NCBI GenBank assembly: GCA_005406025.1
Contig: BGZK01000086.1
Location: forward strand, 620,001 to 684,000
From: Eumeta japonica
Lineage: Eukaryota > Arthropoda > Insecta > Lepidoptera > Psychidae
Reading direction: 5' to 3'
DNA length: 64,000 nt
Each line of letters starts with the position of its first letter. Within the stretch, counting starts at the first letter, position 1. The position numbers and the translations under genes are program-made. Below are positions 32,572 to 45,521 of the stretch, one piece after another. The notes beneath the pieces are model-generated. The model was not told the origin of the DNA. It searched no databases and was given only the letters and a program-made list of their open reading frames with translations.

Positions 32572-35500
32572 ACGTGTGGCACTTGGAAACTGCCGCGGTA
32601 AAGGTATTACATAGCATTTTTTATCAACTTATGCAATTATAATTATTTATTTAATTATGCAGTATTTTTTTTTCTTTGATATTAATTCAAGTTTTTCATC
32701 ACTTTCTTCATTAATAAATGCACTTTGTTTATTCATATTTAAAACATCTTAATACACAAATTTTACGCGTATTGCTATTCACCAACAACTGCTATTCACT
32801 GTTATACATAGGTACACCTATGTATACATATATACTTACATGTATACTTGCGGGGCACATGCGGTGAGTGTAGCATTATAAAGATATGATAGATACCTAT
32901 ACACCTATATACTTTCTCACAAACAGCTGCTTACGTATTCATCCGATTTCGGAGCAGCTCGTCTCGATCCGTGCGAGCTTCGTACAGTCGTACCATATAC
33001 ATTCACGTTAAGCGAACGCTCGGCCGAGCTACATGGTAGGCGGAGTGGGGGGTGTTAGGTTTTATTTTCGTTACGGAATTTCTTGATACGGTTGCCGCGT
33101 TCAAAGCCCGCGATAAAAGCTATGCAATAGCTTAAAAACTCTGGTGTAATGACCTTAAAGCGGCTCTATTTTTTTCTTTTCGATGTAGAGATTGGCATTT
33201 TCATCGATTTTTACTTTCCGGAATATATTTACATATTGTCAAAAATAAACGATATAATATCATTAATTGTAGATTGGAATCGGAATACAGTCGTAGTTAT
33301 TGAAAACTTATAAAAGCCAAGAAATTAGTAAGGCATCCTAAGAAATCCTGTATACCTACTTATTTAAGTGGACTTGTTCGAGGTACAGTATTTGTGCAGC
33401 GGCAGCGAGGAAGTTTGATTAGGCGTCATGCGGCTAGAACTGTCCGCGGAGACTCGCTGCTAACTTCAGTCGGCCGCCTTGCCTTTGGCGCGTCCTCATA
33501 CATTGTTGAGTTTAATTTTCCTGACGCAACCGCACCGCTCGAGTGCTCCACTTACCGGAAGCGATTAGTAATTTATATCCAGTATTTTGGGGTTACACGC
33601 CGTTGTGCAAGAAAACCGATGCGTTGAAAATGCTTAAATTTTATGAGATAATAAAGAGGTTATTAAATCTTATGAGATAATTCCATGTTTATAACACCTT
33701 CTTTGAAGCGCCTTCTCAAAATGAAGTAATTTATTATTTATCGTTATTTACTGAAACAAGAAACCGCACGCGTAGCATAGATTTATTTTACAGTTGATTG
33801 GATTCGTACACATCCTCTTGCTCTTCGATAAAGTTGTTATTTGATATTAACTGAATATAATTTGTATGAGTTTTTACATTGTAACTTACCTCGATAAATG
33901 TATAAATTAAATAATCATTAGATACGAAAATAAAACAAAAACAAAAATATAAACGTTTAAATTATAAGCTGTAAACGATTCTCTCTTATCTATCGTAATT
34001 TTTTTGTAAGTTGTGAAAAATAGAACTTTAGATCTATGTTATACGGCATTCTTGTACTCTATGGTCAGGGTTTCATATTGTATGTTCTCTTTGCTCAGTC
34101 AACAATTTGAAACAATCATATTATATAGTTATTTTAAATCAAATATTTTTAATTAAACAAATTAAAATATCATCAACAACACTATCAATATCGAGCCCAG
34201 AAACAAACCTAACACGTGAAATTAAAAATTATATATGAATATCGATTGCATCGTTTTGTTACTGTAGGAGCAGAACCCTTGTCTGCTGATTCTACTCGCA
34301 CTTATCCGATCTCCTTGATCACGTAGTTTCAACGTAACCAGTGAAAGGTGGTAAAGATACGGAAGGTTAAAATGAATCGTTAAGCCTTCAAGTGCTTTTA
34401 AGTAATACACGTAACGGTGAACGCCATATAGAACAGATATCAATGCCCTTGTTTTGGTAGTAAGCTGTTATAATGTTGGATAATGACGAATTAAACATAA
34501 CAACTTAACTTAAAGTTCGACAAAGTGATGTACTTTGTCTACTTTATAACAATCCATTAATGTTACAGGCATTTTTTTCGTATGTTGCATATGTATGTTG
34601 CAACGTGGGACATCCAGATGTGGTGCACTCGATAAAGAACCTCGTGATCATTTAGACCCGACAAGACCGGTGGCAGGTCTATCGCTGTTCACAAGTTTTA
34701 TAAGCAACTAGAGTCGTTTTTATCTGCCCTCAAAGTGACGCAATGTTATTGTTTACTTTTAGGGAAAGTATTCATGAATACCTAAATATATATAAGTTAA
34801 AAAAAAAACTCATTCTACAGCTGGGACTCAAATCCGGTACTTTCGTATTGTCGGGCGCCCGCACACGGGACCACTGATTATATTAGAATTTTTGTTATAA
34901 ATCCACATCCATTTGCATTAAAAATCGCCAATGTTAATTTATTTTCATTTAATGCATTCACTTAAAATTTATTAACTTCATAATAAATAAAATATTTATT
35001 AAGTTCATAACATTATATCAATTCATGATATCAGATGATCAGAGATTAATATTAGAATCAGAATCAAAATCGAGGCTCTATAATATTTTGTTATCGATTC
35101 CTGTCGCTGGATCTTGGATATTATCAAGCTTACGTGCCGCCCATCAGCAAGTATTTTCATCACTTACTCTCGGTCACAAGTCAGTCACTCAGTCACAATG
35201 GCATTTATAAAAGTAACTAATTATATAGTTCCTTTTAAAAAATGTCCAAGATTGACTTAGAAATATGAACTTTTTAAAACCCTTCTGAACCTTTTATTGC
35301 GGCTAGATTTTGATTGCATTATATTGAAGGAGTAGCTGTTGGATAAAATTGTTCAGATATATAACTGAGACTATAAATAATGTATTGATTAATAAAATAT
35401 GTAAGCCAATTAGATGTGATAATACATAGAATTAAAATTAAAATCTCTTATAAAAAATAGCGAACCCAAGCCGTCAAACAATCTTTTGGGATCATTCCTT

Positions 35501-35858
35501 AGAACAAGGCGTTTAGCGTGTATGTCATATAGCACCATTAGACAATGACACAGGTTCCTCATGCCCTCTTCGTTGTTAATGTCAATTAATAAAAAAAATG
35601 GTTGTTTTAATAAATAAATATATTTTAAAAAATGTAATTAAGAATGTTATCGCAAGCCCTTCAAACGTTGGTCGTGACACATTAGCCTACAATTATCGTC
35701 GCCTGCCTGTTTTGGTCAGTGACGCAAGGCATCCGAATCCGGCTAAGCGGAATATTATACGGTCAATAAGTTCGATAGAACGATTTAATACTGTGTCGGT
35801 CAACCGAAGACCGGAGCTAAATTTCTCTAAACGAGCGTGTCATCCGTCGGGTCTCGTA

Positions 35859-36023
35859 CAGTACAACGCACGAAACTTTGCCACTGTGAAGTTAGTCACG
35901 ATAGTGTCGCAATGGCGTAAAATATGAACGCGGGGAGGAGAAGGAAGGGTCGGGGAGTGTTCAACCTGCACATTACATCATTCGCGGGCAATTCAGTACG
36001 GCAAAGTTTCGTGCATTGTACTG
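35859..36023. mobile_element. 165-bp MITE, copy B
   Basis: The left end CAGTACAACGCACGAAACTT and TGCC mirrors the right end GGCAAAGTTTCGTGCATTGT and ACTG, an inverted repeat of about 24 bp with one mismatch. TA is present at 35857-35858 and 36024-36025. The interior is close to copy A at 16386-16554. It is better preserved at its ends than copy A and interrupts no gene. Confidence 0.88.
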
Positions 36024-36110
36024 TACGTCGTGTTTACGGTAACTATCTGTAATTGAATCATTTGCGCTGGATTTTCTGTGGTAATCAGCTTATCATAAAA
36101 TTTTACACTC

Positions 36111-36425
36111 GACAGCCTGTTTCTGATTTGTAAGATCAACAGCGGTGTGCTTCAAACTCTCATTTGAACTAATTAATGATTAACTGTTAAAGTTAAAAAT
36201 TAAACACGTCAAAATATGTTGTTTTAACTTCACAATTGGCAGTTGACTAAGTCAGTCTAAAGATATTGACATTTGTGACATTAAATTAATGCCATAAATG
36301 TCAATATCTCTAAGATTACTAATATTTTCGCGTGTTTAGCTTTTAACTTTAACAGTTAGTAGTTAACTATTGCACTTGAGAGTTTGAAGAATACCGCTGT
36401 CAAACCATTAAGACTTAATTCTGTC
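36111..36425. mobile_element. Fold-back MITE with arms of about 150 bp
   Basis: The left arm contains ACAGCGGTGTGCTTCAAACT, AACTGTTAAAGTTAAAAATT followed by AAACACG, and near the centre AGATATTGACATTTGTG. The right arm reads inversely: CATAAATGTCAATATCTC, CGTGTTTAGCTTTTAACTTT followed by AACAGTT, and AGTTTGAAGAATACCGCTGT. The outer ends GACAG/CTGTC at 36111 and 36425 match. The loop at the centre is only a few bases. It lies about 90 bp to the right of MITE copy B. Confidence 0.85.
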
Positions 36426-37619
36426 GGGGTTTGTGGAATAGGGTAAAAAGTGAACACTCAAAAATTAAAACATAAAGTTGATAAGCACGTCACCCTCTTC
36501 AATAACCTTCCTTTATGTCGCGGAATCCAATAAAACGCCGTGACCGACCGACTGACGGTCCTTGCCACGATTTTGATGAGCGTAACGTTTTTTTCCGATT
36601 TCACTACACATCCCTAAAATAAATGTAGGCGTACCTATTAGCACCTCATGTCTGGACGTCCAGTCAATATATGCATATTACATCTACTGTCGTATCTTTA
36701 GTGTTTAGAGCCGAAATTGGAAAATTCGGACGCGGTTCGGAAATCGATTCTCCCACTGGCTAAAATGTCGTTATATTTATTTAGTCAAATATGTTGTCTG
36801 GAATATGAGTGTTTTTATGTATTTTAAATCTTTATTAGTAACTGATAGCTTAAATTATATTTAATTTCGTTGATTAATTAAGAGAATTTGTTTATATCTT
36901 TGTTACTTTGTTAAATGTCCTGGTTCCAGTACATCCCTTTTAACCACTGAATGTACAAACCACCACCATAGTAAATAAGTATTTATTCAATAACACACAA
37001 TAGGTGTGCATTACGCAAAGGTAACATAATGTTACGTTGCACATGCACTTTAACACTATTTCCATGAGAACAATATCTAAGACTTAATTAGAGCTAGGCG
37101 TGCGCGCAAGTGTAGACTCACTATATTAATGTACTACTGGTGTTATTTTTGTTAATTTAAAGATTTTTAGATTGCAGGTAGTAAAAAGGTAAGTAGTTTA
37201 CAGCTTCAAATAAATTCTCTTTTTTTTACAAATGTTAAAGGATAACATGTGGTTTCTAATATATAATAAAGTTTATTTGATTTTATTCGTTTTCTATACG
37301 TGACTAAGTTATTCATCCGATTACAATGAAACTTTGGTGATATGTTGCACGCGCACTCAGGAAAACTTCTTATAAAAAAAACCAGCTTCTTGTTCCCGGC
37401 TTCATCTGCGCATATGTATTTCTAAACTGAACTACTGAAGCAATTCTAAAATTCTTTCACTGGTTGAAAGCTACACAATGCCCGAGTAAAATGTGCCACT
37501 AACATTTGCCTTTGGCTATACATTCGCGTATTTGTACGATTGAACCGATTCTACAAGTTGTTCCATGCAGCTGTATAATTCCAGAGTAGCATTAGTTATA
37601 ATTCATATTAGTATTAGTA

Positions 37620-37860
37620 TTAGCCCTCAGATCCGTTGAAATATGAACTGTGACCGCTATTGGAATCGAAATTGGAAACGAGACAGAGGGCGGAGCAGGA
37701 CTGAAATAGAAAGCTAGACCTGCATGGGGTTTATAATTGGGACTTGGATCGAAATCAAGAGCGTTACCGGAATCGGAATCAGGACCAGAACTGAGACTGG
37801 TATCGCAAGCGAGATTGAGATAGGGATTGACACCGATTGGGATTAAAGGATTGACCTTCA
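37620..37860. repeat. Degenerate hexamer-like cryptic repeat tract
   Basis: The plus strand shows repeated short words such as GGAATCGAAATTGGAAACG, GGGACTTGGATCGAAATC, GGAATCGGAATCAGGACC and GACTGGTATCG. It is the second tract of the type seen at 20099-20371. An open minus-strand frame of 89 codons, rich in Pro, Ser and Asn, follows from the repeat. Confidence 0.5.
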
Positions 37861-40049
37861 TGTTTGATATTAATCGATCTGATTGATATGAAACATGAAG
37901 GGATTCATTTCTACATCCAGGGAGGCAGAGACGTGGGCACGGGAACGCTCCCCACCGGGAAGTTTAGATCAGGGTCTGACAGGTTAACTAATTCATAATA
38001 AAAAAGAAAACTTTTTTATTTGTTGTAATGCCATTCGCTAATTAGAAAAATTAACATAATGTATATTGGACCTAGTATACCAAAAAAGTGATATAAATAA
38101 AAATATGTCAATATAAATTCTAGATTTCATTGAATATCTAATTTTACATGATTAAGCACACCTGATACTCCGTTTTCATGCTTATGACGAAGGTAAAGTA
38201 ACTCTACAGATCCATGTGTTTTTTCTACCACTCGTCGTACACACAATATCAACGCTTTGCACTCGCTTCGCAGAAGTAGTCGAAGTAACTTTCGTCGCCG
38301 TCGTCGATTTCCTGAGAACTGCTAAAAAACCGCAAAGTAACGCGTGGTGTGAAATCCGAGTAGACACATCGAAACGATGGAACACCCGTCGGCTTGTAGC
38401 GCCAGCTCATTGTTGGCCTCTTCTATGTTACGTCACGACATCACATTGCGGCCACATTACCGTTATGGTTCTCCGATGGATTAGCCGATATCGTAGTAAG
38501 GAGGCTACAGTGTTTACCAAACCTTACTTCCTATTTTGAGTCCATTAGCTGAGGAACGCTAAAAGCGAGTAGAGTAAATGTTAAGTCATCACCGTACTAC
38601 GAGTACATCGCGGGTAAGAATTCACTACTACGCAATTATATCAACGAGGATTATATTTTATGCTGTTTCTTAAATAAAACGAAATTTCTCTATTTTACGG
38701 AAGAGAAAAATTGAAATTGTCGCGCATACTTCTCTCAGATAACACATGTAAATTTAATTATCGACTTGTAGCCACTCTTGTAATGTTCGTTGGTAACGCA
38801 CCACTTGATGGCTCGACCGATCTGACCGATTTGTTATTTTATCTCTGTTCGTAATAGTCCGAATAAGGTGATTAGGAAAAAAATTAGAAAAGTTGTCCGA
38901 GAAAATTGAAAATTTGAAAAAATATAAAGTGCTTTTTTGTAAGGAATTCTTGTACAAATCATGATCAAAAGCCACGATTCGAAGATGAATGAATATACAT
39001 AATAATAAGGTTAGTAATGTTTCAACAGTGAAAATGTTGACTATACGAAATCAATATAGTTTACTAGCAATTATTATAATTTGCCAAAAAAATAAATATA
39101 AATAATTTTTTCCCAATTTTGTTTGTGTAGTCTTAAATTTGGCTAAATTTACCTTGAGTATAACAGCGCTGTCGTAATTGGACACCGCTGTAGATAGCCT
39201 GATATCAAGTTTAAGTATTAAAATGCCCGTATAGAAGTTTAATACAAGTGAACTTCGAAATAAGTGTCAAGTATGGCCGTGTGGCAATCACATGTGTTTT
39301 GTTATTAACCAACGCTCGACGAGCGAAACTCCATCATACATTGTTTTTGTGCAACTGTCAAGTCACTTGGGCAACGGACCTTTAGTATGCGTCGCGTGCG
39401 CAGCGTCCGCGATGTCCACATTTGAATTACTAAGACCAAGGTCGGGCGCTCCATTTCTTCGGACGTGCACCGTGAGTTCGTTTGCGTGCTTGTGTGTCAC
39501 TTTGAATATATTTTCATATGATTTGTGGTTTCAGCAAGGATCGGTTGACGTTAAAACGCTTACAGATAGTTTGGTATTCACACCGTGCGAAATTTTTATA
39601 TATTGAAGTTAGCTGCAGATTAAAAATAACCGCCATAGATGCAGCAACGAAATCTTAAGAGATACAATACATATTGTAATTTTACTCTGCTGATTTTCTG
39701 AACTTCAGCATGTACGTCACTCTTTTAGTCTCTCAATCTAAAGCAAGAAGCAATGATAGAATGCGTCTTAGCATTGCGCTGATAACCTCTGCCACAACAC
39801 ATCACGCCACATAAATATAACTGCTAAAGCTTGTACATAAGAAGTGTTTTTAAGAAAATATCTTTTTCCCTAAAACGCAGATATTCAAATTAGTTTTTTT
39901 TTTACCTTTATAGGAATTTTTCCCATCTTATTATTTATTGTATGTATAGATTTTATATAATAATTATTGAAATAAGTCATGTATTTAGAACATTAGTGAT
40001 ATAAAAAATAAATAAGTCAAAATTTCCCAATTAAAATGATTATATACGA

Positions 40050-40420
40050 GGCGCGTTCAATAAAAAGTGACAATGAGAATGTTGCCGGTAACTTTTATTA
40101 AATGTTATTTTATTTTAAGACATGGTCCTCTATTAGCGTAACACTCGATATATATTTTTTCTTAGCTTAAAATTCCTTTCTTAACAAACTCTTCATGTCT
40201 ATTTTCTTCACTCTTTAAGTTTAACATAAGTTGTAAACTATATTTTTCTATGAAGCAGGGAATGATTATAAAGTAAAAATTTGATCCAGCGCTGTAACGT
40301 CAGCAGACCGCAAATGTTTTAATGGCTGCTATCCTTCTAGAATAGCGTACTTTCGTCATTGTTGGATGTAGCCTTCGCCCATTTGGCATCACCTCTTCTA
40401 CTCCTGCGCGTCCTACTTGC
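40050..40420 (-). mobile_element. Probable decayed Tc1/mariner-like end
   Basis: CGAGGCGCGTTCAATAAAAAGTGAC at about 40048-40072, preceded by TA, is a typical mariner-type terminus phrase. Reading inward on the minus strand, a fragment LQRWIKFLLYN (about 40300-40270) recalls a mariner transposase C-terminus. The opposite end was not found. Confidence 0.3.
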
Positions 40421-40739
40421 ACAGTACAAAATCATTTTTAACAGTGTTCTGTTCTTTTATTTATCTATTTAGTTATCCCCTAACGAGACGGAATATGGAT
40501 CAAAATACCCACTAGTAGTAGTGGTACTTATATAAAACTTATATGAAACTTAAGGGCCAATACGTATATTTTTTTTTACTTTTTAGAGGTTTTGTTTGTA
40601 TCAAGGGTTTATCAAATTTTTAATTTTAAATATCCTGGAAAGTAGGATATTTTGCTAATTCAAGGCAATGCTACAACATCAGTTGAAAATTATTATGTTC
40701 CTTTGATATCAATGAAGTAACAGTATATCAAATTTCGAC

Positions 40740-40985
40740 TCGATCAGATCTATGGATGATGCTCGCACGCATTCATCAGAAAAAAGCTGATAATCTTCAA
40801 ACGGTTGGACCCATTTCCCTGAATTATAGCCAATGATTCGTTATCAAGCCATCTTTCAAAAAAATAAGAAAAGTAAATGGAAATTTGCACAACCGTTCGT
40901 GAGTTACGACGCCATAGTCATACATACATAGAGGTCAAACTTATAACCCCCCTGTGTTCGCGTCGGGAGTTAAAAAGAAAGGTGA
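40740..40985 (+). repeat. Dispersed lepidopteran-type repeat
   Basis: The order AATTTCGACTCGATCAGATC, AACGGTTGGACCCATTTCC, ATACATACATAGAGGTCAAA and CTTATAACCCCCCTGTGTTC followed by GCGTCGGGAGTTAAAA resembles a common moth-genome interspersed repeat whose end reads '...ataac-ccc-...-gcgtcgggggttaaa'. Recognition is by pattern and the left end is uncertain. Confidence 0.4.
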
Positions 40986-41896
40986 AAAGCTCACTTGAGG
41001 GTGCTTATCCACATCTTACCAAATCTCACGAAAAGCCACTCTCCTCTTGATCTAAATTTTTAAATTCGCCTCACGTATTTAAGTGACAACTTTTAAACAG
41101 CGATGGGCTCGCAATATCAAGTTGTGTGGAAATAACTGCAATGTCCACGGAATGCACCAACATCGCGTGCCCTTTGAAGGTTTTAATGAAACCAGAAAAG
41201 AAATTTGCAAAGGTGAAATTCAATCCTTAGACATTTTATAAGAATAAAGAGCGAGAAAGAAACGGAAAAAAATGTAAATTTTATATAGATTGGGAAGGTC
41301 TTGTTATTTAATATTTTGACTACATAGTTTTATGCTGGTTTATTTTGTGAAGGGTACTCATGACGTCATGTATTAAGAAAGTGCTCAATTGTCATACTGA
41401 GCTATAGGTTGACGAATGCTACAGGTGTTGCGATATTCGTAAAGGAAACCACAAAATAAACTAATTGTTAGCTAATATTATGTTAAATGTGCTTGAATAG
41501 AAAATATTTTTTATAAAGTCAAAATGCAAATTGACTGATTAAATTTGAATTGATTAAATTTTTTGCAAACGGCGACACTGATCATTCACCCTCGGAGAAG
41601 GAAATCAATTCAATTATTATTTTTTAATGTTAATGCGCCCGATGAGCAAGGCTTGCGCACGAGCCACATCACGAGGACTTTGTCTTCGTAAATATTTGAC
41701 GGGCCGTCGCTAACGAGTGTGTAACGAATTATTGACTTGAGCCTTCCGTTCGCTAAGTGGGCGACAACGCGCTGTGAGTTAATCAGCCATCGGCGTATCG
41801 CTGATGTTTCAGATCTGACGCATCTGGCCCTTCCTTGACCGAAGCCTATCTCTAGCTATTGAACGTAAAATGTGGCATTGTATTATGACAATATGT

Positions 41897-41900
<4 letters not shown>

Positions 41901-41954
<54 letters not shown>
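41901..41954. repeat. AT microsatellite (54 bp)
   Basis: An uninterrupted AT dinucleotide run directly after TATCG. Confidence 0.98.
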
Positions 41955-41958
<4 letters not shown>

Positions 41959-42689
41959 AATATCTATGACATTGTTATAATAATACGAATTGTCGTTGGA
42001 TGAGTGTTTCTTTTACTTATGAGTTTACTTACACCTGTTTTATAGAAGCATAAGCAGAGACAATACAGAGTTGGGTACGGAGACTAAATAATAAGCATGA
42101 ACGTCAAATTAAGGCAGTGAAGATGCGATTCCTGCGTGGTTCCTGTTTAGTATTATTGGCAAATAAATATAAAAATAGTGATGTTAGGGATGGTGTAATT
42201 TTAAAGATATAGTGCCCAGAATAAAAAAAAAATGTATGTTGTGGTGGTGTGGCCTTCTGAAAAGTATGAATGAGAGTAGAATAACTATTCCTCAATCCAT
42301 TAATGAAAAGTAAATTGCAGCATTAAAGGATTTTTATATTAATATTTTTTGAGTAAGTAAACATTACTGTACAAAATTACTACCATGTGGGTAGGTTAGT
42401 GCCTACCAACTTATCTTTTAATTATTATAAATCCTTCAGTAATAATTTTGGACTCGACACGAAACGAAACTAATTGATTGAGATTCATCAAAACAGGCCA
42501 TGTATTTCACCCTTGAAGTATAAATAAATAACGGATCCACGAATATACATACAAATCGTTAAACACATTACCCTCCTTTGCCCGGCGTTGTCGGCCAGAA
42601 AGAAGATTATGATCATCTAAAACACATAGTTTTTATTTGCATAAGCATTCAGTCCTATCTGTACTTAATATTTTCGATTGTTCTAATTT

Positions 42690-42810
42690 AGTAAACCTGG
42701 CGGGGTGTATAACATGGTCGAAGCCCCTCAACCTGAAATAAAAAAAACATTGTAGGAGGCTGTGCCTCAGCAGTGGTGCGATCGAAACCGGCACAACAAC
42801 AATGGTGATG
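42690..42810 (+). repeat. SINE/LINE tail-like fragment
   Basis: The segment with ATAACATGGTCGAAGCCCCT, an A run, and GGAGGCTGTGCCTCAGCAGTGG resembles the 'ggaggcctatgcccagcagtggg' tail shared by several lepidopteran SINEs and LINEs. It is diverged and its borders are not visible. Confidence 0.35.
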
Positions 42811-45521
42811 TGTGTCAGCAAACAGATCTCTTTGCATTCCTACAAGACGGTACCACTTAATCACGAAATCCCTTCCATCGCTATCTTCATTTCGTATCGA
42901 AGGATCGCATGACTTTGTAATAAATATGTATAAATGCTTGAAGCATGTGATGACCACGCAGTTCTCAATTTTTTTATCGGATGAAGGAAAGAACTCGAGC
43001 TTCAAACGTAAATTACAGATGCGTGAAACTTATAAATACCGGTGGACTCCCAGCCTTGTCATGTTTGGCCCATAAAGGGTACATACCATCGATATTAAAC
43101 ACATAACAACAGTTTGTCAAACGATTTAAATTATTTATACGACGTTATGCAAATTCACACGTTCTTGTATTTTTAAATTATCATGTGTATTTTTATTTGA
43201 TCATGTCATAAGTAGGTGAAAATTATTCAAAATTAAATTCTAAATTGATCGAGGTCGTAATTAGGTCTTAGCTTAAGTATTTTATTATAATAATAGAAAA
43301 TTTACATTTGCACAAATTTTCATCAAGTATGCTTTCCATTCAAGGGTTTCAGAAAGTGCGATTATAAAACTGAGCGCAATAATCACTAAATATTTAATAA
43401 AAATATATTAAAAAATGTTGGTGTATGCACAAGCGGTAGGTAAATATTTTTTTTTGTATATTATGAAAGTTTTTTAATGTTATTTAAATTACGTAGGTTA
43501 TTGAGTAATTTCTGATCAAATAAGGAGATAAGTTGCAGAATTAAAGATGTAACATTAAAAAAAAAAAAAATCATTCGTGGCAGGTCAATTGGGCGATACA
43601 ATTATTACTTTTTAAACTCACGTGCACCTGCGGTCTACTTATCTATTTCGCAAGCAGCATGACGAAGCAGCAATATTTTTATAATTCGGTTTGTTTACTA
43701 ACTACTTTTTAGTTTATGTTATGTAGTCGGGTCTTATAATTGTACTAATCAATTATTGTAGAAATTGCACTAACTGCTTATCCGTCGATAAGCCATGAAA
43801 TCCCTTAAAAATTTCTGCGGCCTCTAAGTGACACATTATAATAAATATTTAATGTATCAATACCGAAATTACAAACATTTAAAATTTTTACAATTGAAAT
43901 TACAAAGTATTCAAAAGGGTACCACTACCAAGTGTATGCAGCTCATTCTTAAAATAAAAATCGAATTCCATGTGCAAAAATAATTAAATTTATATGTCGT
44001 GGTGCAACGGAAAAGTGACGTTCGCTCAAGTTGCTTAAACAGCGCGCGTCGAGTACATTACGTGTTTGCACGCTTTTAATTACGTAAGATGCGTTCAGTG
44101 GAACGCGGCATAATGTTTTCGTACGCGGAAAATAAACTATTCGTTGCGACAGGCTTCGTCTAAGGTACGCTACGGCGCTGTAACGGTTACACGATTGTCC
44201 TCCTTCAATGTCGTATATGTAAATTCATTAGCCTATGTAAAGAAAAATTTTGTAGGCATATGTCGACGCACGAGCGAAACAAACGAAATGGTTACTTCTG
44301 ATAATAACTGTGCTTTTCCTCCTTGTTTCTATTTATGATGTTTAAATTACAAATAGCCTTTAAACTTAATATAAATTTTAAACAATGTCTGTTTTCCCTT
44401 TTGCTGAATTAGATTTGTTTGACTTTTGATTTTGAACTTCAAAACCTTTTATCGTTACGCAATCTGTTATGCAATTAAAACCTGCCCATGTTCTGCTAGG
44501 TTAATTCTGTCTAAAAAAAAGGACACAAGCGAAAAGAAAAATATTAAGACAAATCGTGATTTTAACTAAAATAATCGCTTTAAATAGATATAATTTATAT
44601 GTTGATTTCGTCTGGATTCGTAACGTATAAACATTGAATCGTTCGTTTATTGAAATCTATAAGAAAATTACAAAAAATCACGTAATTTCATGGCTGCAAC
44701 AAGTGAGTGTATTATACAGTTAACCGACTGCGGTCAGGTTTGAAAGCGAAAGTAGGTACTCTACCGTGCTGTGAGCACCTTATATTTGATAGATGTCGTC
44801 ACTCTGCTATGATAGAAATACTATTTATTTAATATTGTGTACGCGCATTGTGCAGTATTACGAAATGGTGAACGTATGAAGATTTATTAAGAACTCTAGA
44901 CAATGTGAAATGCGATTGACTAACAGTTTTTAATTTTTCATTTGAAAAAGTAATGTGAGTCTAATTAACCTCTTTTCAATTATTGCAGTCATTGGGCAAT
45001 TGACTGACATCGTTATTTTACAATATTACATTTAATTGCATTCAGTATTAATAGTGTTGCTATACATAGCTACAGTTTTTGTGGAGTACAGTTTGCGCAA
45101 ATATGTCACGAATAAAAAATATACTTTTGTTTTGGAACTGTAACTTGGAAAAATAAGTCATATTATACGCATAAGCGTGAATCTGCAACTTTATTTTTTA
45201 ACACGGGATTTCTGCGTTGTAAAATAAAGTTGCACGCCAAAGCAATGTTTTCCTTTTCTTTGATAGGAAAAGAAAATGATGCAATGTTTATTGCGTGTGA
45301 TTGGTGACTTTAAATAAGCAACTTACTAGAGTTGACCTCTTTGCTGATAGTGAAACGAATTAAGTAATTGTACTGTCGAATAATTTTAATAAAATAAGAT
45401 GTAATATTATTGGCTTATAATAAAAAAAAAATATTCATCCAATGAAACCTGTATAAACAGGAATTAATTTGTTATATGAGTGATAGCAGAATTTAAAAAA
45501 ATTAAAACGAATTTCACTTAC

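Larger units (their letters stand above)
3095..45521 (-). other. 42.4-kb first coding intron of the NRF-6-like gene
   Basis: The intron is bounded by GTAAGT at 45521-45516 and TTGCAG at 3100-3095 on the minus strand. Phase and protein motif continue without a gap across it, so no coding exon of this gene is expected inside. It contains the mobile elements and repeats listed separately. Stretches in which I see nothing recognisable, apart from AT-rich sequence and small GC-rich patches, are about 6395-7010, 9700-10719, 15700-16385, 16555-18031, 19278-20098, 20700-24585, 24961-26870, 27970-32500, 32570-35850, 37880-40040 and 42800-45521. GC-rich patches (for example 23440-23640, 25240-25460, 30060-30330, 33360-33560, 39290-39490) give no recognisable protein on either strand. 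Confidence 0.75.

Noticed and set aside
35598..35927. 109-codon plus-strand frame
   Set aside because: It runs into MITE copy B, and the same MITE-derived residues recur in a frame at 16368, so the end is repeat-derived.
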